This document shows positions 35,891 to 44,442 of a stretch of DNA of 64,000 nt, piece after piece; position 1 is the stretch's first letter, and each line of letters opens with the position of its first letter. Source of the DNA: Brevibacillus dissolubilis (GTDB lineage: Bacteria; Bacillota; Bacilli; Brevibacillales; Brevibacillaceae); NCBI RefSeq assembly GCF_006170445.1, contig NZ_VCNA01000006.1, positions 1 to 64,000 of the forward strand, written 5' to 3'. The translations under genes and the position numbers were made by a program. The notes below the pieces were generated by a model. It searched no databases, was not told the DNA's origin, and worked only from the letters and a program-made list of their open reading frames with translations.

Positions 35891-36292
35891 ATGATGAGTC
35901 TAGGTTTGTTACTTATTCGTTTGGTAGTAGGGTTAAGCTTCATGGGACATGGTGCGCAAAAATTGTTTGGATGGTTTGGAGGATATGGTCCCAAAGGTAC
36001 AGGGGCTTGGATGGAATCGATTGGGATGAAGCCAGGCGTCCAGATGGCGATCATGGCGGGGTTGGCTGAATTGGTGGGTGGACTGCTTTTCGCGGCTGGA
36101 CTGCTGACACCATTGGGAGCCGCAATGATTGTGGGTACGATGGTGGTATCAATTGTGAAGGTGCACGGACAGAATGGATATTGGGCGACATCTAATGGAT
36201 ATGAGTACAACCTGCTGCTAATCGCGGTGGCTGTTGGGATCGCGTTAACCGGTGCAGGTGCCTTTTCGCTTGATGCATGGTTGTTTGGTTGA
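35891..36292 (+). CDS. DoxX family membrane protein
   Basis: A 133-residue protein with four hydrophobic helices. It has the DoxX family start LLLIRLVVGLSFMGHGAQKLFGWFGG and the motif AGLAELVGGLLFAAGLLTPLGA. B. subtilis CatD is a DoxX protein in a quinone/catechol stress operon. That precedent, and the nitroreductase, pirin and Old Yellow Enzyme genes downstream, suggest a redox-stress role here (inference). The ATG has AGGAG 9 nt upstream. Confidence 0.88.
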   Translation: MMSLGLLLIRLVVGLSFMGHGAQKLFGWFGGYGPKGTGAWMESIGMKPGVQMAIMAGLAELVGGLLFAAGLLTPLGAAMIVGTMVVSIVKVHGQNGYWATSNGYEYNLLLIAVAVGIALTGAGAFSLDAWLFG

Positions 36293-36361
36293 TATTGCTT
36301 ATGATTCCAATATTAAGGTAAAATATTTACAAACATTCGAGGGTAAGCGGGGGAGATCACG

Positions 36362-37006
36362 ATGAATTCAGAAGTGAAACCAAATTCAGTAGAAGATATT
36401 GTGAAAATAAGAAGATCGGCCAATAACTTCGATCCTGATGTGAAGATATCGAAGAGTGAGCTTGAAGGACTGTTCGAGCTCGCTAAATTCGCTCCATCCG
36501 CTTACAACTTGCAACACGCTCATTATCTCGTTGTCGATGACCCACAGCTCAAGCTGCAAGTAAAGGAAGCAGCCCACCATCAATATAAAGTAGGCACAGC
36601 TTCTGCCGCCATCCTTGTACTGGGGGATATGGACGCATACAAAGATGCTGAGCGGATTTATGAAGGGATGCTGCACTTGGGCATGATGGATGAGGTTCAT
36701 TATCGGGAGACGATTGACCACATTTATGCCGCCTATCAAGACCCGGAGTTCCGCAAAGAGGAAGCCATCCGCAATGCCTCCTTGTCCGCTATGCAGTTCA
36801 TGCTCATCGCCAAGGCAAAAGGCTGGGATACTTGCCCGATGATCGGTTTTGACCCCGAACAGATGAGAAGCTTGTTGCGTATTCCAGACCGATTCCAAAT
36901 TGCCATGATGATCACCATTGGAGTTGAGAAGACGAATCGCCCCAGACCAAGAGGCTATCGGAAGCCGGTCGGTGAATTTGTTCATTTCGGTCCGTTTTCT
37001 TCTTAA
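36362..37006 (+). CDS. Nitroreductase family protein (FMN-dependent)
   Basis: A 214-residue flavoprotein. The family shows the N-terminal KIRRSANNFDPDVKISKSELEGLFELAKFAPSAYNLQ, the central SAMQFMLIAKAKGWDTCPMIGFD and the C-terminal RPRGYRKPV. Such enzymes reduce nitroaromatics or quinones using NAD(P)H. It lies 69 nt after doxX and is followed by a terminator. Confidence 0.9.
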   Translation: MNSEVKPNSVEDIVKIRRSANNFDPDVKISKSELEGLFELAKFAPSAYNLQHAHYLVVDDPQLKLQVKEAAHHQYKVGTASAAILVLGDMDAYKDAERIYEGMLHLGMMDEVHYRETIDHIYAAYQDPEFRKEEAIRNASLSAMQFMLIAKAKGWDTCPMIGFDPEQMRSLLRIPDRFQIAMMITIGVEKTNRPRPRGYRKPVGEFVHFGPFSS

Positions 37007-37042
37007 GTCAGTGAATCAGGCATACACATGCAGGAAACAGTA

Positions 37043-37071
37043 AGCTCGACAGTGATAGTCGGGCTTTTTTT
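37043..37071 (+). terminator. Terminator after the nitroreductase gene
   Basis: AGCTCGAC / GTCGGGCT stem with a 7-nt loop followed by T7. Confidence 0.8.
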
Positions 37072-37090
37072 ACAGAGAGGATGATGGTTC

Positions 37091-37891
37091 ATGTCAATCC
37101 GTATTATTCCGATTGATCAACAGGTCGCAGGCCAGTTTGACAATGGAAAACTTGTGGAACAGAAGCCGATCGGATTTCCAGACGAAGGGTCAGCCGTAGA
37201 CCGTGTAGGCACTTTGTTTTATTGGGCTTGGTTTACGGCAAAAGAGGATGCGTATCTGCCTCCTCACCCTCACCGTGGATTTGAGATTATTACCTATCTC
37301 TTAGATGGTCGTGTCGATCATTCAGATACGCTTGGGAATGAAAGAACCCTGCATGCTGGAGGGCTACAGGTGATGCAGACCGGCAGCGGAGTACAGCACT
37401 CGGAGAAATACGAGAAGGGGACATCTGGTTTTCAGATTTGGTTTGAGCCATTCATGGGCGAGGCGAGTTATGCTGCTCCTACCTATGCGGATTACGGGAG
37501 CCAGGAGCTGCCGCTCGTGAAGAAGGATGGGAGTACGGTTACAACGATTCTTGGGAATGACTCTCCTGTTCAATTGGTGGCAGACTCCATGATGTGGGAT
37601 GTGACCGTCTCAGCGGGACAGACCTATGAGCACGAGATCCCCGCTGGATATTCACTGGCAGGCTTGGTGTGCACGGGGAAATCCAGCTGGCAATCTGAAG
37701 GGGAGAAGCGGTTGGCAGAGGCGAGGGAATTTGTCGTATGTGATGCCAGCGAATCCAGCCGGGTCAGTATTGAGGCAAGTGCCGATCAAGATACACGGCT
37801 GATCCTGATCCAAGTGCCAAGTGTTCTCCCCTATCCTTCGTACAAGCAGGTAAAATTAAGAGCCAAAGTAAAGCGGGAAGCACAGAACTAA
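37091..37891 (+). CDS. Pirin family protein
   Basis: A 266-residue bicupin. The pirin signature PPHPHRGFEIITYLLDGRVDHSDTLGN sits near residue 57-83, and MQTGSGVQHSEKYE near 95-108 supplies the remaining metal ligands (HxH, H, E pattern). Several pirins have quercetinase (quercetin dioxygenase) activity. It fits the redox/aromatic theme of this cluster. The ATG has GAGAGGATGATGG upstream. Confidence 0.9.
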   Translation: MSIRIIPIDQQVAGQFDNGKLVEQKPIGFPDEGSAVDRVGTLFYWAWFTAKEDAYLPPHPHRGFEIITYLLDGRVDHSDTLGNERTLHAGGLQVMQTGSGVQHSEKYEKGTSGFQIWFEPFMGEASYAAPTYADYGSQELPLVKKDGSTVTTILGNDSPVQLVADSMMWDVTVSAGQTYEHEIPAGYSLAGLVCTGKSSWQSEGEKRLAEAREFVVCDASESSRVSIEASADQDTRLILIQVPSVLPYPSYKQVKLRAKVKREAQN

Positions 37892-37961
37892 TTGGCCGAT
37901 AGCGACATCTTGATTCCATACAATCGCCAACCCGAAGTGACCAAGGATTTTTTTGCCGACA

Positions 37962-37989
37962 TTGACATACCCTGATTTCCCGATATAAT
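37962..37989 (+). promoter_or_regulatory. SigA promoter of the ArsR-type regulator (leaderless)
   Basis: TTGACA (37962-37967), a 16-nt spacer and a perfect TATAAT (37984-37989). The ATG starts 7 nt after the -10, so transcription should begin at or next to the start codon and the mRNA would be leaderless. Confidence 0.8.
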
Positions 37990-37996
37990 CAATCTC

Positions 37997-38299
37997 ATGG
38001 ACCCCATTATTCTTTTTAAAGCACTATCGAACGAAACACGGATTCAAATCCTTGAATGGTTAAAAGACCCTGAGAAACACTTCCCCCCACAAGAAGGCGG
38101 TGACTGTAATAAAATCGGGGTGTGTGTCAGTCACATCCAAGAGAAGGCTGGACTATCACAATCAACGATTTCTCAGTACCTTTTAATGCTTCAGAGGGCC
38201 GGCTTGTTGGAAGCATATCGCCAGGGGCAATGGACATATTACAAAAGAAACGAAAAGACCCTTGATGAACTGCTTCATTTCATCAAAGAGCATCTATAA
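37997..38299 (+). CDS. ArsR-type winged-helix regulator with a cysteine pair
   Basis: A 100-residue DNA-binding protein with the ArsR fold. The first helices read ILFKALSNETRIQILEWL. The recognition helix region is GLSQSTISQYLLMLQRAGL, and the wing is AYRQGQWTYYKRNE. Two cysteines, C37 and C43 (DCNKIGVC), are placed where a thiol sensor could be, but the classic ELCVCDL metal site is absent. There is no ribosome site, and the promoter -10 ends 7 nt before the ATG. Confidence 0.85.
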   Translation: MDPIILFKALSNETRIQILEWLKDPEKHFPPQEGGDCNKIGVCVSHIQEKAGLSQSTISQYLLMLQRAGLLEAYRQGQWTYYKRNEKTLDELLHFIKEHL

Positions 38300-38370
38300 T
38301 AAAGTCATATCGTACATGGCTGTATTTCTCACGTATGAGAGAAATGTCATCCATGTATATATTTCACCCA

Positions 38371-38394
38371 ATATATCGATAAATACAGATATAT
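38371..38394 (+). promoter_or_regulatory. Inverted repeat upstream of the LLM oxidoreductase
   Basis: ATATATC and GATATAT form a perfect 7-bp inverted repeat separated by 10 nt. It lies 44 nt before the LLM start codon. It could be an ArsR-type operator; nothing in the sequence proves this. Confidence 0.4.
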
Positions 38395-38437
38395 AAATAT
38401 AGCGTAACGTAATTACACAACAAAAGGAATGAATCAA

Positions 38438-39475
38438 ATGAGCACATCTGCTGAACATACCGATTCCAAACAACTCCGTGACATCCAACTCTCCGTCCTC
38501 GACCTGTCACCGATCCGCGTCGACGGCACTCCGGCGGAAGCACTCCGCAACACGCTCGACTTGGCCCAACATGTTGATAAGTGGGGGTACAACCGCTATT
38601 GGCTGGCTGAACATCATAATATGGAAGGGATCGCAAGCTCGGCTACTTCCGTAGTGATCGGGTATGTAGCTGGCGGCACATCGAGAATCCGCGTCGGTTC
38701 TGGTGGTATTATGTTGCCCAATCATGCGCCTTTAGTCATCGCCGAGCAGTTCGGTACGCTGGAGTCACTCTATCCGGGCCGAATTGATCTGGGGCTGGGA
38801 CGCGCTCCGGGGACAGACGGGCTGACTGTTCGGGCTTTGCGCCGAGAGATGAGCAACAGAGGAGAAGATTTCCCAGAGCTTTTGGAAGAGCTGCGCGCTT
38901 TCCTGCGTCCGGCAGAACCGGGTGCACGCGTGCGGGCTGTTCCGGGTGAAGGTCTTGATATCCCGATCTGGCTGCTGGGCTCAAGTGATTTCAATGCACG
39001 CTTGGCTGGGATGCTTGGGCTGCCGTTTGCTTTTGCAGGTCAATTCTCGCCGAACAATACGTTGATGGCGCTGGATACGTACCGTCATTATTTCCGTCCG
39101 TCAGAGGTGCTGGATAAGCCGTATGTGATGGTGGGGGTCAATGTGATGGCGGCGGATACAGATGAAGAGGCCCGCTATCTCTTCTCCTCTATGGAGCAGA
39201 AGTTTTTGAATATCATCCGTGGACGCAGCACACGAACCAATCCACCGGTTAAAAATATGGACGAGCTCTGGGACGGCTTTGAGAAGGTGGCTGTCGCATC
39301 ACAACTGAACTCCTCGATCGTGGGCAGCCCTGCGACCGTGAAAGCAAGATTACAGGCGTTTTTGGACGAGACGCAGGCAGACGAGCTGATGATTCAGACC
39401 GATGCGTATGACCATGCAGCCCGTGTCCGCTCCTATGAGATCGTAGCTGATATTTGGAAGGATGGTTCTCTATAA
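38438..39475 (+). CDS. LLM class flavin-dependent oxidoreductase
   Basis: A 345-residue luciferase-like protein. The start at 38438 is preferred because AAGGA lies 9 nt upstream; an ATG 9 nt earlier sits directly on that site. Family marks are [63 protein letters not shown] and [13 protein letters not shown]. The alkanal-monooxygenase-like group uses reduced FMN, and the substrate is unknown. It follows the ArsR gene in the redox cluster. Confidence 0.9.
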   Translation: MSTSAEHTDSKQLRDIQLSVLDLSPIRVDGTPAEALRNTLDLAQHVDKWGYNRYWLAEHHNMEGIASSATSVVIGYVAGGTSRIRVGSGGIMLPNHAPLVIAEQFGTLESLYPGRIDLGLGRAPGTDGLTVRALRREMSNRGEDFPELLEELRAFLRPAEPGARVRAVPGEGLDIPIWLLGSSDFNARLAGMLGLPFAFAGQFSPNNTLMALDTYRHYFRPSEVLDKPYVMVGVNVMAADTDEEARYLFSSMEQKFLNIIRGRSTRTNPPVKNMDELWDGFEKVAVASQLNSSIVGSPATVKARLQAFLDETQADELMIQTDAYDHAARVRSYEIVADIWKDGSL

Positions 39476-39552
39476 GTAAGGACACCAGATCGGGGAAAAA
39501 CTTTGGTGGGGACTACTGGCGGCATTTCGCAGGTCCCCCATAGTAATCCCTG

Positions 39553-39567
39553 TTACCAAAAGTAAGT
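39553..39567 (+). promoter_or_regulatory. Third copy of the 15-bp motif, before the OYE gene
   Basis: TTACCAAAAGTAAGT, the same motif as at 35799 and 35845. It lies 46 nt before the Old Yellow Enzyme start. A hairpin (GGGGAC/GTCCCC, about 39514-39540) without a T-run precedes it. Confidence 0.55.
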
Positions 39568-39613
39568 TTGTAAATTCATACACATGAAAAAGCATGAGGA
39601 GGAACCATCTGTT

Positions 39614-40750
39614 ATGAATCCAAAATACCAACCGTTATTTGAACCAATCACATTACGCAGTGGCATCCAACTGGACAACCGTCTGGTGATTGCACCGATG
39701 ACTCATTTTCTATCCAATCCAGACGGCTCTGTCTCCGATGATGAGATCAGATTCTTGTCCCGCCGCATCAAAGGACTGGGTCTGGTGATCACTGCCTGCG
39801 CATATGTCACTCCAGAAGGCAAAGCATTCCACGGACAGCCTGCGGTTGACCGGGATGAGAATATCGAAGGTCTCACCCGTCTTGCTTCCATGATTAAAGA
39901 GCAGGGGGCAAAAGCTGTCCTGCAGATTCACCATGGTGGACGCCTGTCACTGCCTGCGCTGGTGCCAAATGGCGAGATCGTCAGTGCCAGTGCGGTTGAA
40001 GCAGAGCGTGCCGCAGCTTTTGGCGAAACAGGCAAGCCACGTGCATTGGAAGACGCGGAGGTAGAAGCACTGGTTACGGCATTCGGTGAAGCGACCCGCC
40101 GTGCGATTGAAGCAGGCTTTGACGGTGTGGAAATCCACGGTGCCAACGGATATCTGATCCATCAGTTCTTCTCCCCGCATTCTAATCGCCGCGATGACCG
40201 TTGGGGTGGAGATCTGGAGCGTCGCATGGCATTCCCGCTGGCTGTTGTAGACGCCGTGAAAAAAGCAGTAGCTGACCATGCCAAACAGCCATTCATCGTC
40301 GGATACCGTTTCTCCCCGGAAGAACCGGAAACCCCTGGTATTACCATGGATGATACACTGGTTCTGATCGATGCGCTGGCAGGCAAAGATTTGGATTACC
40401 TCCACGTTTCCCTGCAAGAATTCTGGTCGGAAGCGCGCAGAAGTACAGACGGTAACCGCCCACGCATCGAGCTGATCCAAGAGCGGGTAGGCAATCAAGT
40501 ACCTGTGATCGGTGTAGGCTCCATTCATACAGCAGACGAGGCCCTCAAGGCCAAAGAATCCGGTATCGCGTTGGTTGCACTTGGACGCGAACTGGTCATC
40601 GAGCCAGACTGGGTGGAAAAGGTGCGCGAAGGCCGCGAGTCTGAGATCGAGACCGTATTGAAAAAAGACGCACAAGAGCGTCTGGTGATTCCTGACCCAC
40701 TGTGGAACGCGATCATGAACGCTCCGGGCTGGTTCCCGGTTGAAGCGTAA
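39614..40750 (+). CDS. Old Yellow Enzyme family NADH-dependent flavin oxidoreductase
   Basis: A 378-residue FMN enzyme. The start at 39614 has GAGGAGG 11 nt upstream; the earlier in-frame ATG at 39584 has none. Family marks are LFEPITLRSGIQLDNRLVIAPMT (N-terminus), AVLQIHHGGRLS, GFDGVEIHGANGYLIHQFFSPHSNRRDDRWGG and the C-terminal VIGVGSIHTADEAL. OYEs reduce electrophilic enones and quinones, which fits the cluster. A terminator follows. Confidence 0.92.
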   Translation: MNPKYQPLFEPITLRSGIQLDNRLVIAPMTHFLSNPDGSVSDDEIRFLSRRIKGLGLVITACAYVTPEGKAFHGQPAVDRDENIEGLTRLASMIKEQGAKAVLQIHHGGRLSLPALVPNGEIVSASAVEAERAAAFGETGKPRALEDAEVEALVTAFGEATRRAIEAGFDGVEIHGANGYLIHQFFSPHSNRRDDRWGGDLERRMAFPLAVVDAVKKAVADHAKQPFIVGYRFSPEEPETPGITMDDTLVLIDALAGKDLDYLHVSLQEFWSEARRSTDGNRPRIELIQERVGNQVPVIGVGSIHTADEALKAKESGIALVALGRELVIEPDWVEKVREGRESEIETVLKKDAQERLVIPDPLWNAIMNAPGWFPVEA

Positions 40751-40753
40751 ATA

Positions 40754-40799
40754 GAGAAAAACCCTTACTCCGGAAATTGGCCGAAGTAAGGGTTTTTCT
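40754..40799 (+). terminator. Bidirectional terminator between the OYE and subtilisin genes
   Basis: Stem AGAAAAACCCTTACTCCGG / CCGAAGTAAGGGTTTTTCT with A- and T-runs on both sides, placed between converging genes. Confidence 0.9.
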
Positions 40800-40830
40800 G
40801 TTGTTCTGAGCGGGTTTTAGTAGCGTCCGC

Positions 40831-42486
40831 TTATTTGTAGCTCACATCAAGGAAGAATGGGCCAGTGCCGGAGTAAGAGTACACTTCTACCGTGTACGCG
40901 CCGGTTTTGGTTGGCTTGAAGGAAACTTGGTCTTGGCGTTTGGTTGTCTCGGATGCACCGACTCGTACGCCAGTTGGGTCATAGACGTAGAGGTCGAAGT
41001 CAGGACGGGTAGAGGAAGCAACGGACATTACGAGGCTCGCGGAGAGCGGGGTGTTGATGTCAGTTACGTTAACGGTGAATTGCTTTCTTTCTCCTTTAGC
41101 CGCGATGCTGCCGCTGACATAGGTGTGGTCAGGAACAGCAGGGCCTGTGCCTGTGAAGCCACCTGCAGATTTGATCGCTTCATATGCTTGCAGACGACCA
41201 AAACCGAAGTCGATGTCTTGACCGGCTGGACCCCAGTCTTGAGCGGTGGTGGTCAGCTTGGAGCGGATATCAGTTGGAGTGAGGGAATAGTTGGCATCGA
41301 GCATCAGGGCTGCTACGCCTGCTGTGAACGGAGTCGCCATGGAAGTACCACTGTAGGAGACATAGCCGTTACCAGAGTTAGCTTTGGCTGCCATGATGTT
41401 GTAGCCTGGGGAAGCGATGTCCGGCTTGATGCGGCCATCTGCTGTCGGTCCGCGGCTGGAGAAGTCGCGCAGGTTGAAGCCGAGTTCACCTACGTCAGCC
41501 ATAGCGCCTACGGTGATCGCACCGGAAGCAGCACCTGGAGAGCCGATCGTGGAACGGTTAGGACCGGAGTTACCAGCCGCTACCATAACCGCGATGCCTG
41601 CAGCATTGGCGTTGTTGACTGCTACAGAGGTAGCATCTGTACCGTCAGAGGAGCCGCTGGTGCCAAGTGACATGTTAATCACTTTAATGCCATACGTATC
41701 TTTATTGGCGACAGCCCAGTCTACGGCAGCAGCTACGTTACTCATAGTGCCGGAACCAGCAGAGTCGAGTACTTTGAGACCGACGATCGCAGCACCAGGA
41801 GCTACTCCTTTATAGGAAGCGTTGGCTTCACCTGTACCTGCGATGATGCCTGATACGTGTGTACCGTGGCCGTTGTCATCGTAAGCAACGGTTTTGTTGC
41901 CTACCCAGTCTTTGAAGGCAATGACTTTGCCGCCGTCGAGGTCTACGTGTGCAGCGTCAACCCCTGTGTCGATTACAGCAACGACTACGTCATTTTTGCT
42001 GTAAGAGGTTGGATTGCCGTCACGGTCACCGTCGAGGCCGAAGTCAGTGGCCGCTTTTTTGCTGCCGAACGAGTCTTGAGCTGTGCCCATGAAAGCTTGT
42101 ACAGGCATGTCCAACTCGATTTGCTTGATCGCGTCATCTTTTTGGAGTTGTTTGATTTGTTTTTTGCTCAGGGAAGCGGCGAAGCCGTTAAATACTGCGG
42201 AGTATTTGGCTTTGGTTTTGAATTGGCCGATTTCGCTTTGAGCTTTCTCCATATGTTTATCAATGGATGCGGCTTGGTCTTTATACATAACGATTACATC
42301 AACCAGGTCTTCATCCTTCACTTTATCGAGCTTTTCATCTAGGGTGTCAAAAAGTTTGTTTTTGTCTTTGTCAACGATCTGTGGTAGTGATACGTCACCT
42401 TCTGGTGTACCTTTTGCGGAAACAACGGAGACGGAGCTTGCAACGAGTGCGCTGGCAGTCATTAATGCAACCCACTTTTTGTTCAT
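40831..42486 (-). CDS. Secreted subtilisin-like serine protease (S8) with PPC domain
   Basis: A 551-residue preproprotease. Residues 1-24 are a Sec signal peptide. An inhibitor-I9-like propeptide follows (about 60-130, with DVIVMYKD). The mature S8 domain has D173 (AVIDTGVD), H207 (NGHGTHVSG), oxyanion N306 (AAGNSG) and S382 (SGTSMATP). After about residue 430 a prepeptidase C-terminal-like beta domain follows (DLYVYDPTGVRVG, TVEVYSYSGTGPFFLDVSY). It should be secreted and self-processed. GAGGAAGGG precedes the ATG. Confidence 0.95.
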   Translation of the reverse strand: MNKKWVALMTASALVASSVSVVSAKGTPEGDVSLPQIVDKDKNKLFDTLDEKLDKVKDEDLVDVIVMYKDQAASIDKHMEKAQSEIGQFKTKAKYSAVFNGFAASLSKKQIKQLQKDDAIKQIELDMPVQAFMGTAQDSFGSKKAATDFGLDGDRDGNPTSYSKNDVVVAVIDTGVDAAHVDLDGGKVIAFKDWVGNKTVAYDDNGHGTHVSGIIAGTGEANASYKGVAPGAAIVGLKVLDSAGSGTMSNVAAAVDWAVANKDTYGIKVINMSLGTSGSSDGTDATSVAVNNANAAGIAVMVAAGNSGPNRSTIGSPGAASGAITVGAMADVGELGFNLRDFSSRGPTADGRIKPDIASPGYNIMAAKANSGNGYVSYSGTSMATPFTAGVAALMLDANYSLTPTDIRSKLTTTAQDWGPAGQDIDFGFGRLQAYEAIKSAGGFTGTGPAVPDHTYVSGSIAAKGERKQFTVNVTDINTPLSASLVMSVASSTRPDFDLYVYDPTGVRVGASETTKRQDQVSFKPTKTGAYTVEVYSYSGTGPFFLDVSYK

Positions 42487-42516
42487 GCGAACCCTTCCTC
42501 TCTTTATCTTTTTTAT

Positions 42517-42546
42517 AACAGAATGAGCTGTTAATGCTCATCTGTT
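42517..42546 (-). repeat. Inverted repeat in the subtilisin leader
   Basis: AACAGAATGAGC and GCTCATCTGTT pair around a 7-nt loop, 30 nt upstream of the protease start. It could be an operator or an mRNA-stabilising hairpin. Confidence 0.4.
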
Positions 42547-42681
42547 AATTTAATTATATAAACATTTGGAAATTTAGTCAATATACAGAAAATATTAAAT
42601 GTTGTTATTATTGCGTATTGGTTGCAAAATATTTCGATTGATAAGACAATATGGATCATTAGAGAGAAGGGGGAACGAAAA

Positions 42682-44442
42682 GTGGGGACGTTTCGTGAAT
42701 TGGCTTGGTTTTTCCGAACGTACTGGAAACGTTACGTCATCGGGATCATCATCTTGGTAGTAATTGATGTGATGCTGCTTTTGCCTCCGCGCTGGATTGG
42801 GCAGACCGTGGATCAGATCCGTACAGGGACGCTGACAGAGGGCCTGTTGCTTGAGACGGTCTGGATGTTGCTTGGGATCGGGGTGTCGCTGTATGTGCTC
42901 CGTTTTCTATGGAGGTATCTGCTGCTTGGGGGCTCATTGATTCTGGAGCGGACGCTGCGCCAGCAGTTTTTCGGACATATCACGCGGATGACGCCAACGT
43001 TTTTTCACCGGCACCGTACCGGGGATTTGATGGCGATTGCGACCAATGATATCCCGGCGATTGAGATGACGGCTGGGTTTGGCGTGTTGAGTCTGGTCGA
43101 CTCGATTGTGATGACGTTGCTTGCCTTTGGGACGATGGTCGTGATGATCGATTGGCGGCTGACGCTGGCGGCGCTGGTGCCGATGCCGTTTCTGGCGTGG
43201 GCGACAGCGTATTATGGTCGATTGCTGCATGAACGTTATTATGTGGCCCAGGAGGCATTTGGGCAGATGAATGACCATGTGCAGCAGTCCGTATCTGGGG
43301 TGCGGGTGCTGCGTTCGTTTGTTCAGGAAGAACGGGATGTAGAAGAGTTCCGCTGTGTGAGTGAGAATACGCTGCAAAAGAATATCAGTGTGGTGCGGAT
43401 CGATGCACTGTTCGAGCCGACGACCGCTGCGATTATTGGGATGAGCTTTTTGACGGGATTAGGGTATGGTTCGATCCTGGTGATCAACAGTCAGATTTCG
43501 CTTGGCGATCTGGTCGCATTCAACCTTTATCTAGGCTTGTTGATCTGGCCGATGTTTGCCTTTGGGTGGCTGATGAATATCCTGCAGCGGGGGAGCGCGT
43601 CTCTGAAGCGGCTCCGGGAACTGCTGTCTGAGACACCGGATGTCACCGATCTGGCAGGTGCTAGAGAGCATGTCCCGGCAGGAAGCGTGGAAGCGAAGAA
43701 TCTGACCTTCACCTATCCGGGGAGTGAGCAGCCATCGCTACGCGATCTATCGTTTTGTCTAAAAGAAGGCGAGACACTGGGCGTGGTGGGACGGACGGGC
43801 AGCGGCAAATCAACACTCTGCCGTGTATTGCTTCATCAGTATCCGTTGGCTTGGGGGCAGTTGTATTATGCGGGGATTCCAATCGAGGGAATGACACTCT
43901 CCGCCCTGCGTGAAAAGATCGCTTATGTGCCGCAGGAGCACCTGCTATTCTCCCGTACGATCGAACGCAACGTCGCATTCGGGAGAGTGGCGGCGACAGA
44001 AGAGCAGGTAATCGAAGCACTCAAGGCCGCTGAGATGTACAAAGACTTGGGGCATCTCTCAGACGGTTTGCAGACAATGGTCGGGGAAAAAGGCGTCATG
44101 CTCTCCGGCGGGCAGAAGCAACGGATTTCGATTGCCCGTGCGCTCCTGATGGAAGCAGAAATCCTGATCCTCGATGACTCCTTGTCCGCTGTCGATGCGC
44201 GTACCGAAGAGAGCATCCTGCACCATATCCGCGAAAAACGGGCCGGCAAGACGACCGTCATCACGGCACACCGTCTATCAGCGGTACAGCATGCCAACCA
44301 TATCATTGTATTAGATGAAGGGAAAATCATCGAGCAAGGCACACATGCCGAGCTGATGGCCCAAAATGGCTGGTACGCCGAGCAATACCGCCGTCAGCAA
44401 ATGGAGCAGCTGGTAGCAGGAGAAGGGGGGAGAGGCGCATGA
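42682..44442 (+). CDS. ABC exporter half-transporter, BmrC/YheI-like
   Basis: A 586-residue type IV ABC exporter subunit with six helices and a C-terminal ATPase. The start is the GTG at 42682, with AAGGGGG 8 nt upstream. Walker A is GRTGSGKST, the signature LSGGQKQRISIARAL, and Walker B LILDDSLSAVD. The residue after the Walker B aspartate is D rather than the catalytic E. That matches the degenerate ATP site of B. subtilis BmrC. It overlaps the next ABC gene as ATGA, and the two should form a heterodimeric multidrug exporter. Confidence 0.9.
   Translation: MGTFRELAWFFRTYWKRYVIGIIILVVIDVMLLLPPRWIGQTVDQIRTGTLTEGLLLETVWMLLGIGVSLYVLRFLWRYLLLGGSLILERTLRQQFFGHITRMTPTFFHRHRTGDLMAIATNDIPAIEMTAGFGVLSLVDSIVMTLLAFGTMVVMIDWRLTLAALVPMPFLAWATAYYGRLLHERYYVAQEAFGQMNDHVQQSVSGVRVLRSFVQEERDVEEFRCVSENTLQKNISVVRIDALFEPTTAAIIGMSFLTGLGYGSILVINSQISLGDLVAFNLYLGLLIWPMFAFGWLMNILQRGSASLKRLRELLSETPDVTDLAGAREHVPAGSVEAKNLTFTYPGSEQPSLRDLSFCLKEGETLGVVGRTGSGKSTLCRVLLHQYPLAWGQLYYAGIPIEGMTLSALREKIAYVPQEHLLFSRTIERNVAFGRVAATEEQVIEALKAAEMYKDLGHLSDGLQTMVGEKGVMLSGGQKQRISIARALLMEAEILILDDSLSAVDARTEESILHHIREKRAGKTTVITAHRLSAVQHANHIIVLDEGKIIEQGTHAELMAQNGWYAEQYRRQQMEQLVAGEGGRGA

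Noticed and set aside
39505-39540. Possible riboswitch between the LLM and OYE genes
   Set aside because: There is a GGGGAC/GTCCCC hairpin but no core of any riboswitch class I know and no T-run. It is listed only as a hairpin beside the operator motif.
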